This document shows positions 24,328 to 33,800 of a DNA stretch of 47,293 bases, piece by piece. The DNA is from Opitutia bacterium. GTDB taxonomy: Bacteria > Verrucomicrobiota > Verrucomicrobiia > Opitutales > Opitutaceae. Every line of letters begins with the position of its first letter. The stretch's first letter is position 1. The translations under genes and the position numbers were made by a program. Location of the stretch: positions 1-47,293 of the forward strand of contig CANJCM010000032.1 in the NCBI GenBank assembly GCA_947472765.1, given 5' to 3'. Below the pieces are notes generated by a model, which was not told where the DNA came from, ran no database searches, and was given only the letters and a program-made list of their open reading frames with translations.

Positions 24328-24418
24328 GCAAAACCGCGCCGCGGTTTTGCTCCAGGCTTCGGCTGGCGAAGCCAGCCGAAGCCCGCTGATTGCGTTTGCC
24401 CCGACCCGGGGCAAACGC
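24328..24418. repeat. three tandem perfect hairpins upstream of lysS
   Basis: Hairpin 1: GCAAAACCGCG, 1-nt centre, CGCGGTTTTGC (24328-24350). Hairpin 2: GCTTCGGCTGGC-GAA-GCCAGCCGAAGC (24356-24382). Hairpin 3: GCGTTTGCCCCG-ACC-CGGGGCAAACGC (24392-24418). Stems of 11-12 bp without mismatch, unrelated in sequence, spaced 5 and 9 bp apart, ending 19 bp before the lysS ATG. No T-run follows, so they are not standard terminators. Confidence 0.9.
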
Positions 24419-24437
24419 CACGGTGGGCGGTTCCGTT

Positions 24438-25943
24438 ATGAGCGACCTCCCAGCTGACATCTCCCACGATCAACATGCCGTCCGCCGCCAGAAGCTGGCC
24501 GAACTGCGGGCCGTGGGCATCGACCCTTTCCGCGCGAATTTCGCGCCCACGCACTTCTCGGGTGACGCCGTCAAAGCCTACGTCGACGGCCAGGAGAACA
24601 CCGTGCCCGTCGCCGTCGCGGGCCGGCTCGTCGTGATTCGCGACATGGGCAAGAGCCAGTTCGTCAAGATTCTCGACCAGCAGGGCCAGATCCAACTCTA
24701 CGTGAAGAAGGACGTCGTGGGCGACGAGGCCTACGCCATCTTCAAGAAACTCGACCTCGGGGACATCGTCGGCGCGAAGGGCACGCTCTTCAAAACCAAG
24801 ACCGGCGAGGTCACGGTGCGCGTCGACAGCTACACCCTCGTGTCGAAGGCGCTTCGCCCGCTGCCGGAAAAGTGGCATGGCCTCAGCGACCCCGAGCAGG
24901 TTTATCGTCAGCGCTATCTCGACGTGATCGTGAACTCCGAGTCGCGCGAGCGGCTGCTGTTGCGTTCGCGGATCGTCTCGCAGGTCCGCCGCTTTCTCGA
25001 GGACCGGAAGTTCATCGAGGTCGAGACACCCGTGCTCGAAAGCACCGCCGGCGGCGCGGCGGCGCGTCCGTTTGTGACGCGGCACAACGCGCTCGGAGTG
25101 GACTTCTTCCTTCGCATCGCGACCGAACTCCGGCTCAAGCGGATGCTGGTCGGGGGCTTTGACCGCGTGTTCGAGGTCGGCCGGATTTTCCGCAACGAGG
25201 GCGTGTCCCGCCGGCACAACCCCGAGTTCACCATGCTCGAGGTGTACCAGGCTTACAGCGACTACCGCGGGATGATGGCGCTCATCCAGGAGATGCTGAC
25301 CTCGCTCGTGCGCGACGTGATTCGTCCGGCCGACGGATCGCTCAAGATCAAGCATGCGGCCAGCGGGCAGGACATCGACTTCGGCGGCACCTGGCGCGAG
25401 GTGCGTTACAAGGATCTGATCAAGGAAGCGACCGGCGACGCCGGCTGGTTCGAACGGCCGAAGGCGGAGAAGATTTCCCGCGCCGAGGCGCTGGGCCTTT
25501 CGATCAATCCCTCGTGGGAGGAGTTCGAGATCACGAACGAAGTCTTCTCGAAAAAGATCGAGCCCACGCTGATCCAGCCGACGTTCGTCACCCATCTCCC
25601 GAAGGAGCTCTGCCCGCTGGCGAAACTGAATCCGGACGATCCGTCGGTGCTCGATGTGTTCGAGCTGACGATCGGCGGCATGGAAGTCGCGCCGGCTTAT
25701 TCGGAGCAGAACGACCCCGACACGCAGCGGGAAATGTTCGAGCGGCAGGCGGGCGAGGAGAAGCAGAACATCGACCAGGATTTCCTGCTCGCGCTCGAGC
25801 ACGGCATGCCGCCGGCCGGTGGCATGGGCGTCGGCATCGATCGACTCTGCATCCTGCTCACGGGCGCGGAAAGCATCCGCGATGTCATTCTGTTTCCGCA
25901 GCTCCGTCCGGGCGCGCCGGCACCGGAGGCAGGTAAGAGTTGA
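24438..25943 (+). CDS. lysS: lysyl-tRNA synthetase, class II
   Basis: 501 residues, the usual LysS length. N-terminal OB-fold anticodon-binding domain (~55-150, VAVAGRLVVIRDMGKSQFVK), then the class II catalytic core: motif 1 around RRFLEDRKFIEVETPVL, motif 2 FEVGRIFRNEGVSRRHNPEF, motif 3 GMGVGIDRLCILLTG near the C-terminus. ELTIGGMEVAPAYSEQNDP is the lysine-pocket block. Attaches lysine to tRNA-Lys in the cytosol. Start at the ATG at 24438; upstream is hairpin sequence. Followed on the same strand by LolC/E and LolD genes. Confidence 0.97.
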   Translation: MSDLPADISHDQHAVRRQKLAELRAVGIDPFRANFAPTHFSGDAVKAYVDGQENTVPVAVAGRLVVIRDMGKSQFVKILDQQGQIQLYVKKDVVGDEAYAIFKKLDLGDIVGAKGTLFKTKTGEVTVRVDSYTLVSKALRPLPEKWHGLSDPEQVYRQRYLDVIVNSESRERLLLRSRIVSQVRRFLEDRKFIEVETPVLESTAGGAAARPFVTRHNALGVDFFLRIATELRLKRMLVGGFDRVFEVGRIFRNEGVSRRHNPEFTMLEVYQAYSDYRGMMALIQEMLTSLVRDVIRPADGSLKIKHAASGQDIDFGGTWREVRYKDLIKEATGDAGWFERPKAEKISRAEALGLSINPSWEEFEITNEVFSKKIEPTLIQPTFVTHLPKELCPLAKLNPDDPSVLDVFELTIGGMEVAPAYSEQNDPDTQREMFERQAGEEKQNIDQDFLLALEHGMPPAGGMGVGIDRLCILLTGAESIRDVILFPQLRPGAPAPEAGKS

Positions 25944-25960
25944 GAGGGAGAAAAGTAAAA

Positions 25961-26038
25961 TGGAGGGCGGGTGCCCCCACCCGCCAAATGCCATCCTTTC
26001 TTCTTACCGCCCCGGCGGGTGAGGGCACCCGCCCTCCA
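25961..26038. repeat. GGAG-REP pair (tetranucleotides facing outward)
   Basis: Plus copy 25961-25985 (GGCGGGTG-CCCC-CACCCGCC after T-GGAG) and minus copy 26014-26038 (GGCGGGTG-AGGG-CACCCGCC then CTCCA). Lies between lysS and the LolC/E permease gene, starting 17 bp after the lysS stop. Confidence 0.9.
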
Positions 26039-26129
26039 AAGAAGGATGGAGTGCCCGGCGCGAAACGCTGATAATCTTCGGGTTGGGAACCAAATCGATT
26101 CTTCGGTCTCCCAACTCCGCCACCCGACG

Positions 26130-27359
26130 ATGCCTTGGTACCTCTACCTTGCCCTCAAGCAGCTCTTCCCGACCGGGCGGTTTCCGTTCTTCACGGCAAT
26201 CTCGGTCATGGGCGTCGCGCTTGGGGTCATGGTCCTCACGATCGTGACGAGCGTGATGGGCGGCTTCGGCTACGAAATTCGCCGGATGATCGTGGAGACG
26301 GAGGGTGAGGTGACGATCAAGCCGCGTGTCCTCCTCGAGGACGCCCCGGCGACTCTCGCCATCGTCCGGCGCATTCCCGGCGTCGCCGCCGCCAGTCCGT
26401 ACGCCAAAGGGCCCGTGATGGTGATGTCCCAGGGCATCCCGGCCTTTCCCATTTTCCGCGGCCTCGATCTCGACAGCGTCAACTCGGTTACGAATCTCGC
26501 CCGCTTTGTCAGTCCGGCCGGCGCGATCGATCAACTCGACGACGATGCGGTCATCCTCAGTGCGCAGCTCGCGCAGACGCTGGGCGTGCGGCTCGGCGAC
26601 ACCGTGGAGATTTATTCGCCGCTGCTGATCGAGAAGCTGAAGAGCGACGAAGTCTTCCTACCGCGGCAGTTTCGCGTCGTGGGGCAGCTCTACGTCGGGC
26701 ACCAGCAGCTCGACAGCAGCATGGTCTATGGGACGCTGCGGGCGGCGCAGGAGATTTACGGACTCGGCCGCCGCGTGCACGGCATCAACCTCCGGCTGGC
26801 GCCCGGTGCAGGGGAGGAGGCGGTCGTGGCCCGGATCAACGCGGCCCTGCCGGCAGACCAGCGCGCGTACCTGTGGATGGAGAGCTGGGCCGACTTCCTC
26901 TGGGTGCTCAACCTGGAGAAGAGCATCAATTTCTTCCTCCTGCTCTTCATCGTCATCATCGCGGCGTTCTCGGTCATGAGCTCGCTGCTCATCTCCGTGG
27001 TGCGGAAGACGCGCGAAATCGGCCTGCTCGGGGCACTCGGGGCGAGCCCGCGGCAGGTGGCGCTGTGCTTTTGTGCCCAGGCTTTCGTCATCGGGGTGAC
27101 GGGGACCGGCCTCGGTCTCGCGTTGGGTTTCGGCATCCTGGCGGTGCGCAACGAAATCGTGCACGGCCTGACAAATCTCCTCCAGCGCCAGCAGACCTTG
27201 CAGCAATTCTATCAGTTCGCCGACCTGCCGGCGCATACGCTGCCGCGCGATCTGGTCGTGACCACGGTCGCGGCCATCGTGATCTCGACGCTCGCCGGCC
27301 TGCTGCCGGCGTGGCGTGCCGCGAAACTCAAACCCGTGGAGGCGTTGCGCGGTGAGTAA
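26130..27359 (+). CDS. lipoprotein-releasing ABC transporter permease, LolC/LolE family
   Basis: 409 residues. MPWYLYLALKQLFPTGRFPF, TM1 (~22-45, AISVMGVALGVMVLTIVTSV), a long periplasmic domain (~50-265), then three helices (NFFLLLFIVIIAAFSVMSSL; VTGTGLGLALGFGILAV; LVVTTVAAIVISTLAGLLPA) ending RAAKLKPVEALRGE, the standard LolC/E and MacB-type ending. With LolD it extracts lipoproteins from the inner membrane for delivery to the outer membrane. Only one permease gene is present, so the complex may be a permease homodimer, as in LolF-type systems. The ATPase gene follows after 57 bp containing a REP. Confidence 0.9.
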   Translation: MPWYLYLALKQLFPTGRFPFFTAISVMGVALGVMVLTIVTSVMGGFGYEIRRMIVETEGEVTIKPRVLLEDAPATLAIVRRIPGVAAASPYAKGPVMVMSQGIPAFPIFRGLDLDSVNSVTNLARFVSPAGAIDQLDDDAVILSAQLAQTLGVRLGDTVEIYSPLLIEKLKSDEVFLPRQFRVVGQLYVGHQQLDSSMVYGTLRAAQEIYGLGRRVHGINLRLAPGAGEEAVVARINAALPADQRAYLWMESWADFLWVLNLEKSINFFLLLFIVIIAAFSVMSSLLISVVRKTREIGLLGALGASPRQVALCFCAQAFVIGVTGTGLGLALGFGILAVRNEIVHGLTNLLQRQQTLQQFYQFADLPAHTLPRDLVVTTVAAIVISTLAGLLPAWRAAKLKPVEALRGE

Positions 27360-27378
27360 TAGAATCTCGAACGAGCGC

Positions 27379-27403
27379 GGCCGGTGGGGCCATCGGCCCT
27401 CCA
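27379..27403 (-). repeat. single GGAG-REP inside the lol operon
   Basis: GGCCGGTG-GGGC-CATCGGCC then CTCCA; one G/T pair in the stem. Occupies most of the 57 bp between permease stop and ATPase start, ending 13 bp before the ATPase ATG. Confidence 0.78.
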
Positions 27404-27416
27404 GGGGAAAGCGGAC

Positions 27417-28112
27417 ATGAGCGACTTCATTCTCACGGCCCGCGGGCTCGCGAAGACCTATCAGAGCGGCGATCGGAAGATCGGCGTGCTCCGGAACGTC
27501 GAACTCGAGGTGAGCGCGGGCGAAAGCGTATCCATCCGCGGCGAATCGGGTTCGGGCAAGTCGACGCTGCTGAACTTGCTCGCGGGCCTGGACACGCCGG
27601 ACGCCGGGACGCTGAGCTGGGCCGGCACGCCGGTGGCCATGGGCGAGGCCACCCGCCGCCGCGCGGACTTTCTCGGAATGGTGTTCCAATCGTTTTATCT
27701 CATTCCCGAGATCGATGCGTTTCAGAACGTCCTCATGGCAGCGCGGATTCGGCGCGCACCGGGACCGGCGGAGAAAGCGCGGGCCCGGGATCTTCTGGCC
27801 CGCGTCGGACTCGCCGAGCGCGCCTCGCACCTGCCGTCGCAGCTCTCGGGCGGCGAACGTCAGCGAGTCGCCGTCGCCCGCGCCCTGATGAATTCCCCGC
27901 GGCTCCTGCTCGCGGATGAGCCGACCGGCAATCTCGATGAACAGACCGGCGACTCCGTCATCGAGTTGCTGCTCGATCTCTGCCGCGAGTCCGGCACCTC
28001 CCTCGTGCTCGTGACGCACAATCTCGCGCACGCCGCCAAGACCCGCCGTTCGCTGTTCCTCCACGAGGGCGTGCTGCGGCCCGTGGCAACCGGTCCGCGT
28101 CCGGTTGGTTAA
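27417..28112 (+). CDS. lolD: lipoprotein-releasing ABC transporter ATPase LolD
   Basis: 231 residues, the usual LolD size. Walker A GESGSGKST (~43), Q-loop MVFQSFYLIPEIDAFQNV, signature LSGGERQRVAVARAL, Walker B LLLADEPTGNLDEQTG, H-loop LVTHN. Powers lipoprotein release with the adjacent permease at the cytoplasmic face of the inner membrane. MacB-like ATPases share these motifs; the LolC/E neighbour favours LolD. Confidence 0.9.
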   Translation: MSDFILTARGLAKTYQSGDRKIGVLRNVELEVSAGESVSIRGESGSGKSTLLNLLAGLDTPDAGTLSWAGTPVAMGEATRRRADFLGMVFQSFYLIPEIDAFQNVLMAARIRRAPGPAEKARARDLLARVGLAERASHLPSQLSGGERQRVAVARALMNSPRLLLADEPTGNLDEQTGDSVIELLLDLCRESGTSLVLVTHNLAHAAKTRRSLFLHEGVLRPVATGPRPVG

Positions 28113-28170
28113 GAGTCGACCGCCGCAACCCACCGAGGGACGGCGCCGCTGTGTGAACCCGCGCTGTTTA

Positions 28171-28450
28171 GATGTCATCTAATGGATGACATCCCGGACT
28201 GGTGATTGCGTAGCCCGCTGCGTGAGCAGCGGGACGGCTTTAGGCGAAGCGATCACGAAGTCCCTGTCCTCACGGACAGGGCCACGCCAATCCGATTAAC
28301 TTCGGAATTCAGGTAATGGATGACATCCCGGACTGGTGATTGCGTAACCCGCTGAGTGAGCAGCGGGACGACGTGATCCGAAGCGTTCGAGAAATCCCTG
28401 CCCTCACGGGCAGGGCCACATGAATTGGTTTAATTCGGGAATTGGCGTGG
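28171..28450 (+). mobile_element. tandem MITE-C copies 3 and 4, 134-bp period
   Basis: A palindrome GATGTCATCTAATGGATGACATC (28171-28193) opens the first unit. Units begin at 28184 and 28318 with the shared ggatgacatcccggactgg lead. Each carries GTA(G/A) then CCCGCTG-GTGA-CAGCGGG-like and CCCTGyCC-TCAC-GGrCAGGG hairpins. Unit 1 keeps the right terminal repeat AACTTCGGAATTCA; unit 2 has decayed (TTTAATTCGGGAATT). The left terminal repeat seen in copies 1 and 2 is missing in both. The rest of the gap 28113-28587 shows no gene. Confidence 0.78.
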
Positions 28451-28587
28451 AACCTTTTACGGGGTGCTGGAACCAGCGCCCACCTCGACCCAGATGAAAT
28501 CGAACTTCCGGCGGTCGACAGGCACGGCAGCGCCCAGGCCGGGTTTTGGGGTTGAGAAGCACGACCGTTGCAGCGGCAATCCTGCCG

Positions 28588-29601
28588 GTGTCATCTCTCG
28601 CTTCCTCTGGATCGGAAACTCCCTCGGGCGCGCGCATTCGCTGTGGCGTCGCCGGTGTCGGATCGCTCGGCCAGCATCACGCCCGCATTTACGCGGCGCT
28701 CCCCGGGGCGGAGCTCGTTGGGGTCTATGATGCGAATCCGGCCCGCGCGGCGGAAATTGCCGCACGCCATGGCTGCCCGGTCTTCGCGTCCATCGAGGCG
28801 CTCGGTGAGGCCGCCGATGCGGTCTCGGTCGTGGTGCCGACCGATCGTCACGCCGAGGTCGCGCTGCCGCTCCTGGCCCAGGGTTGTCACCTGCTGATCG
28901 AAAAGCCCATCTGCGCCTCGCTCGCCGAGGCGGAGCAGGTGCTGGCGGCGGCCCGGGCGCACAATGCCCTGGTGCAGGTCGGGCACATCGAGCATTTCAA
29001 CCCGGTGATGGGTTTCCTTGAGAAGGAAGTCATCGCGCCCAAGTTCATCACGGCGGAGCGGCTGGCTCCGTTCACGCCGCGCGGGACCGAAGTCGGCGTC
29101 GTGCTCGATCTCATGATTCACGACATCGGAATCGTTCTCGAACTGGTGAAGTCGCCCGTGGTTTCGATCCACAGCGTCGGCGTCAGCGTGCTCTCGAAGA
29201 CCGAGGACATCGCCAACGCCCGGCTGCAGTTTGCCAACGGCTGTGTTGCCAATCTCAGCACGAGCCGGATGAGCCTGAAGAAGGTGCGCGAGATCCGCGT
29301 GTTTCAGCCCACGGGCTATTTCTCCTTCGATTTCATGAACCAGACCGGTCACCTGGTCCGGAAGGCCGGCATGCTCGAGTACGCGGCGCGGCTGATGAGC
29401 GGCGCGGCCAAGCCCGGCGATCTCAGCGCGGTGCCGATCGAGCCGGTGCCGCTGGAGAAGGGTGAACCGCTCGCCCTCGAACTTGGGCATTTCGTCGACA
29501 GCGTCGCGCGGGCCAAGCAGCCCAAGGTCGGAGCGGCGCTCGGCAAGAGCGCCCTCGAGGTCGCGATTGCGGTGACGGAGCAGATCCGGGCTGCGCCGTA
29601 G
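28588..29601 (+). CDS. Gfo/Idh/MocA-family dehydrogenase, GnnA-like
   Basis: 337 residues from a GTG at 28588 (a TTG at 28546 would add 14). Rossmann nucleotide-binding start CGVAGVGSLGQHHARIYAAL, then LIEKPICASLAEAEQVL with the catalytic-region EKP, then VQVGHIEHFNPVMGFLEKEV and a C-terminal alpha/beta substrate domain with VVLDLMIHDIGIVLEL. The HIExFNP block and position just upstream of lpxB resemble GnnA, which oxidises UDP-GlcNAc at C3 on the way to 3-amino lipid A. That assignment is inference; the partner aminotransferase GnnB is not in the window. The gap to lpxB is 32 bp, so co-transcription is likely. Confidence 0.82.
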   Translation: MSSLASSGSETPSGARIRCGVAGVGSLGQHHARIYAALPGAELVGVYDANPARAAEIAARHGCPVFASIEALGEAADAVSVVVPTDRHAEVALPLLAQGCHLLIEKPICASLAEAEQVLAAARAHNALVQVGHIEHFNPVMGFLEKEVIAPKFITAERLAPFTPRGTEVGVVLDLMIHDIGIVLELVKSPVVSIHSVGVSVLSKTEDIANARLQFANGCVANLSTSRMSLKKVREIRVFQPTGYFSFDFMNQTGHLVRKAGMLEYAARLMSGAAKPGDLSAVPIEPVPLEKGEPLALELGHFVDSVARAKQPKVGAALGKSALEVAIAVTEQIRAAP

Positions 29602-29633
29602 TCCGGCGGCGACTCCGCCGGATCACTCGAGGC

Positions 29634-30821
29634 ATGAGCACCGCGACCCCTTTTCGACTGCCGCCGCCCGTGAGCGGACGCGTGGACGTCCTGATTGTGG
29701 CGGGCGAACACTCCGGGGATGAGCATGCCGCGACCATGGTCCGCGCGCTGCGGGAGAAACAGCCGGGCGTGGTGATCGCCGCGCTGGGTGGTCCCAAACT
29801 TGCCGCGGCGGGCACACAGTTGCTGCATGATCTCACGGCGTCATCCGTCGTCGGCTTGATCGAGGTGCTGAAGAATTATTCGTTTTTTCGCGCGCTGCTC
29901 GACGACACCGTGCGCTGGATTGCGGAGCACCGGCCGCGTGTTGTCTGTCTGATCGATTATCCGGGACTCAACCTGCGGCTGGCGGCGGCGCTCCGGGAAC
30001 GCGGGATCTCGCGGCGGGGCGGAGGTGAGATTCGCGTCGTCTATTACATCTCACCGCAAATTTGGGCGTGGAAGGCCGGCCGGCGTTTCACCATGGCGCG
30101 GGATCTGGATGCGCTCGCGGTGATCTTTCCGTTCGAGACGAAGTGTTATGCCGACACGGCCCTGCCGGTGGAGTTTGTCGGCCACCCTTTCCTGGCGCCC
30201 GGTTACGTGCCGCCGGTCGCATACGATCCGGCAGGACCGATTCTCCTCCTGCCCGGCAGCCGGCAGCAGGCCGTGGCGCGGATCTTTCCCGTGCTGCTCG
30301 CGGGGCAGGCCGCATTTGGCGAACGCGAGGCGGTGGTCCTCTTTCCGAGTGTGGAGATACTCAATGTCCTGCGGGCGGCGAACCCGCCGGCGAACGTCAA
30401 GATTCTCCCCGTCGTGGAGCGCCGGCGGCATGGCACCGCGCCGGGGTTCGCATCCGCGATCCCGGCGCCGGTCGCGGCCTCCGCGGTGCTGACGTCCAGC
30501 GGCACGATGTCGATGCATTGCGCGCTGGCGGGGATCCCTGGCGCGATCGCCTATCGGGCGAATGCGCTGACCTATTTGATCGGGCGGGCGCTGGTGAAGG
30601 TCGAGTACCTCGGCATCGCGAACCTCCTCCTTGGTGAGCCGATGTACCCCGAGTACCTCCAAGGCGCCGCCACGCCAACGGCGCTCGCGGCCGAGCTCCG
30701 CGCCTGCGTGCATGATCCCGCCCGGCGGGCCGCAACGGCGGATCGGTCGGCGCGGCTCAAGGCCATGTTGACAAAGCCGGCGTCCGGGACCGCCGCCGAC
30801 TGGCTGGAACGGCAACTGTAG
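29634..30821 (+). CDS. lpxB: lipid-A-disaccharide synthase
   Basis: 395 residues. VDVLIVAGEHSGDEHAATMV (N-terminal GT-B fold, E/SGD motif), IAALGGPKLAAAGTQLL, SSVVGLIEVLKNY, VVYYISPQIWAWKAGR and VEFVGHPFLAP, ILLLPGSRQQAV are the LpxB signature blocks. Joins UDP-2,3-diacylglucosamine and lipid X into the tetra-acyl disaccharide of lipid A at the inner membrane. Confirms an LPS-bearing Gram-negative. The central block is slightly divergent (VERRRHGTAPGFASA). Forms a probable operon with the upstream GnnA-like gene; the sensor kinase gene begins 52 bp downstream. Confidence 0.94.
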   Translation: MSTATPFRLPPPVSGRVDVLIVAGEHSGDEHAATMVRALREKQPGVVIAALGGPKLAAAGTQLLHDLTASSVVGLIEVLKNYSFFRALLDDTVRWIAEHRPRVVCLIDYPGLNLRLAAALRERGISRRGGGEIRVVYYISPQIWAWKAGRRFTMARDLDALAVIFPFETKCYADTALPVEFVGHPFLAPGYVPPVAYDPAGPILLLPGSRQQAVARIFPVLLAGQAAFGEREAVVLFPSVEILNVLRAANPPANVKILPVVERRRHGTAPGFASAIPAPVAASAVLTSSGTMSMHCALAGIPGAIAYRANALTYLIGRALVKVEYLGIANLLLGEPMYPEYLQGAATPTALAAELRACVHDPARRAATADRSARLKAMLTKPASGTAADWLERQL

Positions 30822-30873
30822 CCGGGTAACGGCTGCGCCTCGCCGGGACTCGCCACCCTGGGGGAATTCACTT

Positions 30874-33800
30874 TTGCTCGACGCGATGCCCGGCCCCGTG
30901 AAACCCCGTCGCCGCTCCTTTCTCCGGAGCCGGGGATTGCCATGGCTGGTGTTCGCCGCGGGCCTGGTGCTGACGTGGGTGCTCTGGTATCCGGTCATGC
31001 TGGAGCTCCAGCGGCAGGACGTGGCCCGGTTCGACCGACTGAAGGAACGGGTACTCAACGCCATCGATGCGCGGTTCAAGGCCGCCGAGCAGTCCCTTTA
31101 CGGCGGCCGGTCGTTGCTGGAGATGCCGGGCGATCTTCGTCCGGCCGACTGGACCCGTTACGTCGAGGGCGAATCCGCCTTCTTCGACTACGGCGTCGTG
31201 GGTCTCGGCTACATCGAATGCGTCCCGCGGGCGAACCTCGAGGCCGTCGAGACGAGAATCCGGGCGGGCGGCCTCCCGGAATTCACGGCGGAGCGCGCCG
31301 GGCAGGAGCCGCTCCTCTATCTGGTCACTTTGATCGAACCCGCGGCGCGCAACCGGGCGGCGCTCGGGAAGGACATCGGGGCCGGCACCACGCGCCGTTC
31401 CGCGGCCGAGCAGGCGATGCGGGCCGGCGTGCCGATCATTTCGCGGCGGCTCAATCTCATCGAAGGGACGGAAAACGTTCCCGGCTGCCTGCTCTTCCTG
31501 CCGGTCTACGACCTGACGATCCCGCTGACCGATGTTGCCGCCCGCGAACGTGCCCTGCAGGGCTGGGTCTATGCCTTGCTGCGGGTCGATCTGCTGCTCC
31601 AAAACGTCGCGGCCGCGGCCGATGGCCAGGTGGAGTTCGAGGCCTTTGAAGGTCGCGAGGCGACGGCGGAGACGCTGCTGTTCGACTCGGACAAGCAGCT
31701 GCATTTTCAGGATGGCGCGTGGGAGGCCGCGAGTGCGGCGGATTCGGAGGCCCTGACGACGACGATGGAGGTGCCGGTGTTTGGCCGGACCTGGACGTTG
31801 CGGATGCGAACGGGATCCTCCTTCGGCGAGCGTGGCAACCAGGCGCTTTCGACCTTCCTGCTCGCGGGGGGCGTGTTGATGAGCCTGTTCGGGGCGGGAT
31901 TCACGTGGACGCTGGTCAGTGCCCGCGGCCGGGCGCTAAAGCTGGCCGAGGGTATGACGGCGGATCTCCGCCAGGCCCAGGCCGAAGCCAGCCGGCTTGC
32001 GCTTGTGGCCAGCCGCACCGCCAACGTCGCCGTGATTGCCGACGCCGACTGGAGGATCGAATGGGTCAACGACAGTTTCACCCGCTTTTTTGGCTTCACG
32101 TTCGAGGAAGTGCGCGGACGCCGGCCGGGAGAATTTCTCCACGGGCCCGACACGGATATGGGCACGCTGGCCCGGCTCAATGATGCCTGCGATCGCGGCG
32201 AGCCGTTCCGCGGCGAGATGCTGAACTACACCCGCACGCGGGAGCCCAAGTGGGTCGAACTCGACGTGCAGCCGCTGAAGGATCCGGCGGGAGCCGTGGT
32301 GGGCTTAGTGACGCTCCAGCTCGACATCACCGAGCGGAAGCGGATTCAGGCCGAGATTGTACAGAAGGAGGCGGAGTTCCGCTTCATGTTCGAGAGTGCG
32401 CCGGTCGGTCTCTCGTGGCTCTGGGTCGGAGCCGCGGGCGCGCGCCGCCGGCTGACGAATGAGGCGCACCTGTCGATCACGGGGTTGACCCGCGCTGCGA
32501 TGGACCAAGGCGAGCCCGATGCGGGCCGGTCCGTGACCCATCCCGGCGACTGGTCGGTGCAGAAGGATTGGCAGGCGAAGCTCGAGCGCGGGGAGATCGA
32601 TCGCTTTGCGATGCGGAAGCGCTTCCTCCGGGCGGGCCAGCCCGAGGTCTGGGCGGAACTTTCCGTGCGCCGTTTTCGTGATGCGGGCGGAGGCTATCAG
32701 GAGGTGTCGACACTGGTGGACATCACGCCGCTCCAGCGCGCGCAGGAGGAAATCGTGCGGCAGGAGGCGCAATTCCGGTTCATCTTCGAGGCCACGCCGA
32801 TTGGCATTTCGTGGCGACGCGTCACCAACGATGACCGGGAGCAGCGCTTGTTCAACCAGGCCCACCGCCGGCTGTGCGGACTATCGGGCGAGGAACTGGA
32901 GCACCCGGAGATTTTCCGGACGATCAGCGTGCCGGAGGAGTACGCCGTCCAGATGCAGCACTATGCCCGGCTGGTCTCCGGCGAGATCAACGATTTCTCA
33001 ATGGAGAAACGCTACCTGCTTCGCGACGGCAGCGTGAACTGGGTGCTGTTCCGGCAGCAGCGGCAGAATCATCCGGATGGGTTCGAGGAACTCACGACCC
33101 TCGTCGACATCAAGCAGCGCAAGCTGGCGGAGCAGGAGCTCGCGCAGGAGCAGGCGCGGTTCAGGTCGATCTTCGAGATCGTCCCGGTTGGCCTTTCCCT
33201 GTTCGTCATCGGCCGGCAGCAGACGACGCACCTGGTGAACTCGGCGCATGCCCGGATCACGGGCGTCCCGGTCGCGCAGCGCCTCAACACCGAGCTGTAT
33301 ATCGCGGCAACGCATCCCGAGGATCGGGCGCGGCAGGCGGAGCTCACCAGCCAGTTGCAGCGGGGCGAAATCGAACACTTCACCCTCGAGAAGCGTTACC
33401 TCCGGCCCGACGGCGAAGTGGTGTGGGCGCTCTTCACGGCCCGGATTGTGACCGATCCGATCACGGGCGAGCGTCAGCAAATCGGCTCGTTCTTCGACAT
33501 CACCGAGCTCAAGCGGCAGGCGGCCGAGCTGAAATCCGCCAAGGAAGCCGCGGAGGCCGCCAATCTCGCGAAGAGCCAGTTTCTCGCGATGATGAGCCAC
33601 GAAATCCGGACGCCGATGAACGGCGTGATCGGGATGACTTCGCTGTTGCTCGACTCGGCCCTGACCCGCGAGCAGCGCGACTACGTCGAGATCATCCGGC
33701 TCAGCGGCGACGGCCTGCTGACCATCATCAACGACATTCTCGACTTCTCCAAAATCGAATCCGGCCGGCTCGAGCTGGAGGCGGTGGAATTCAACCTGCG

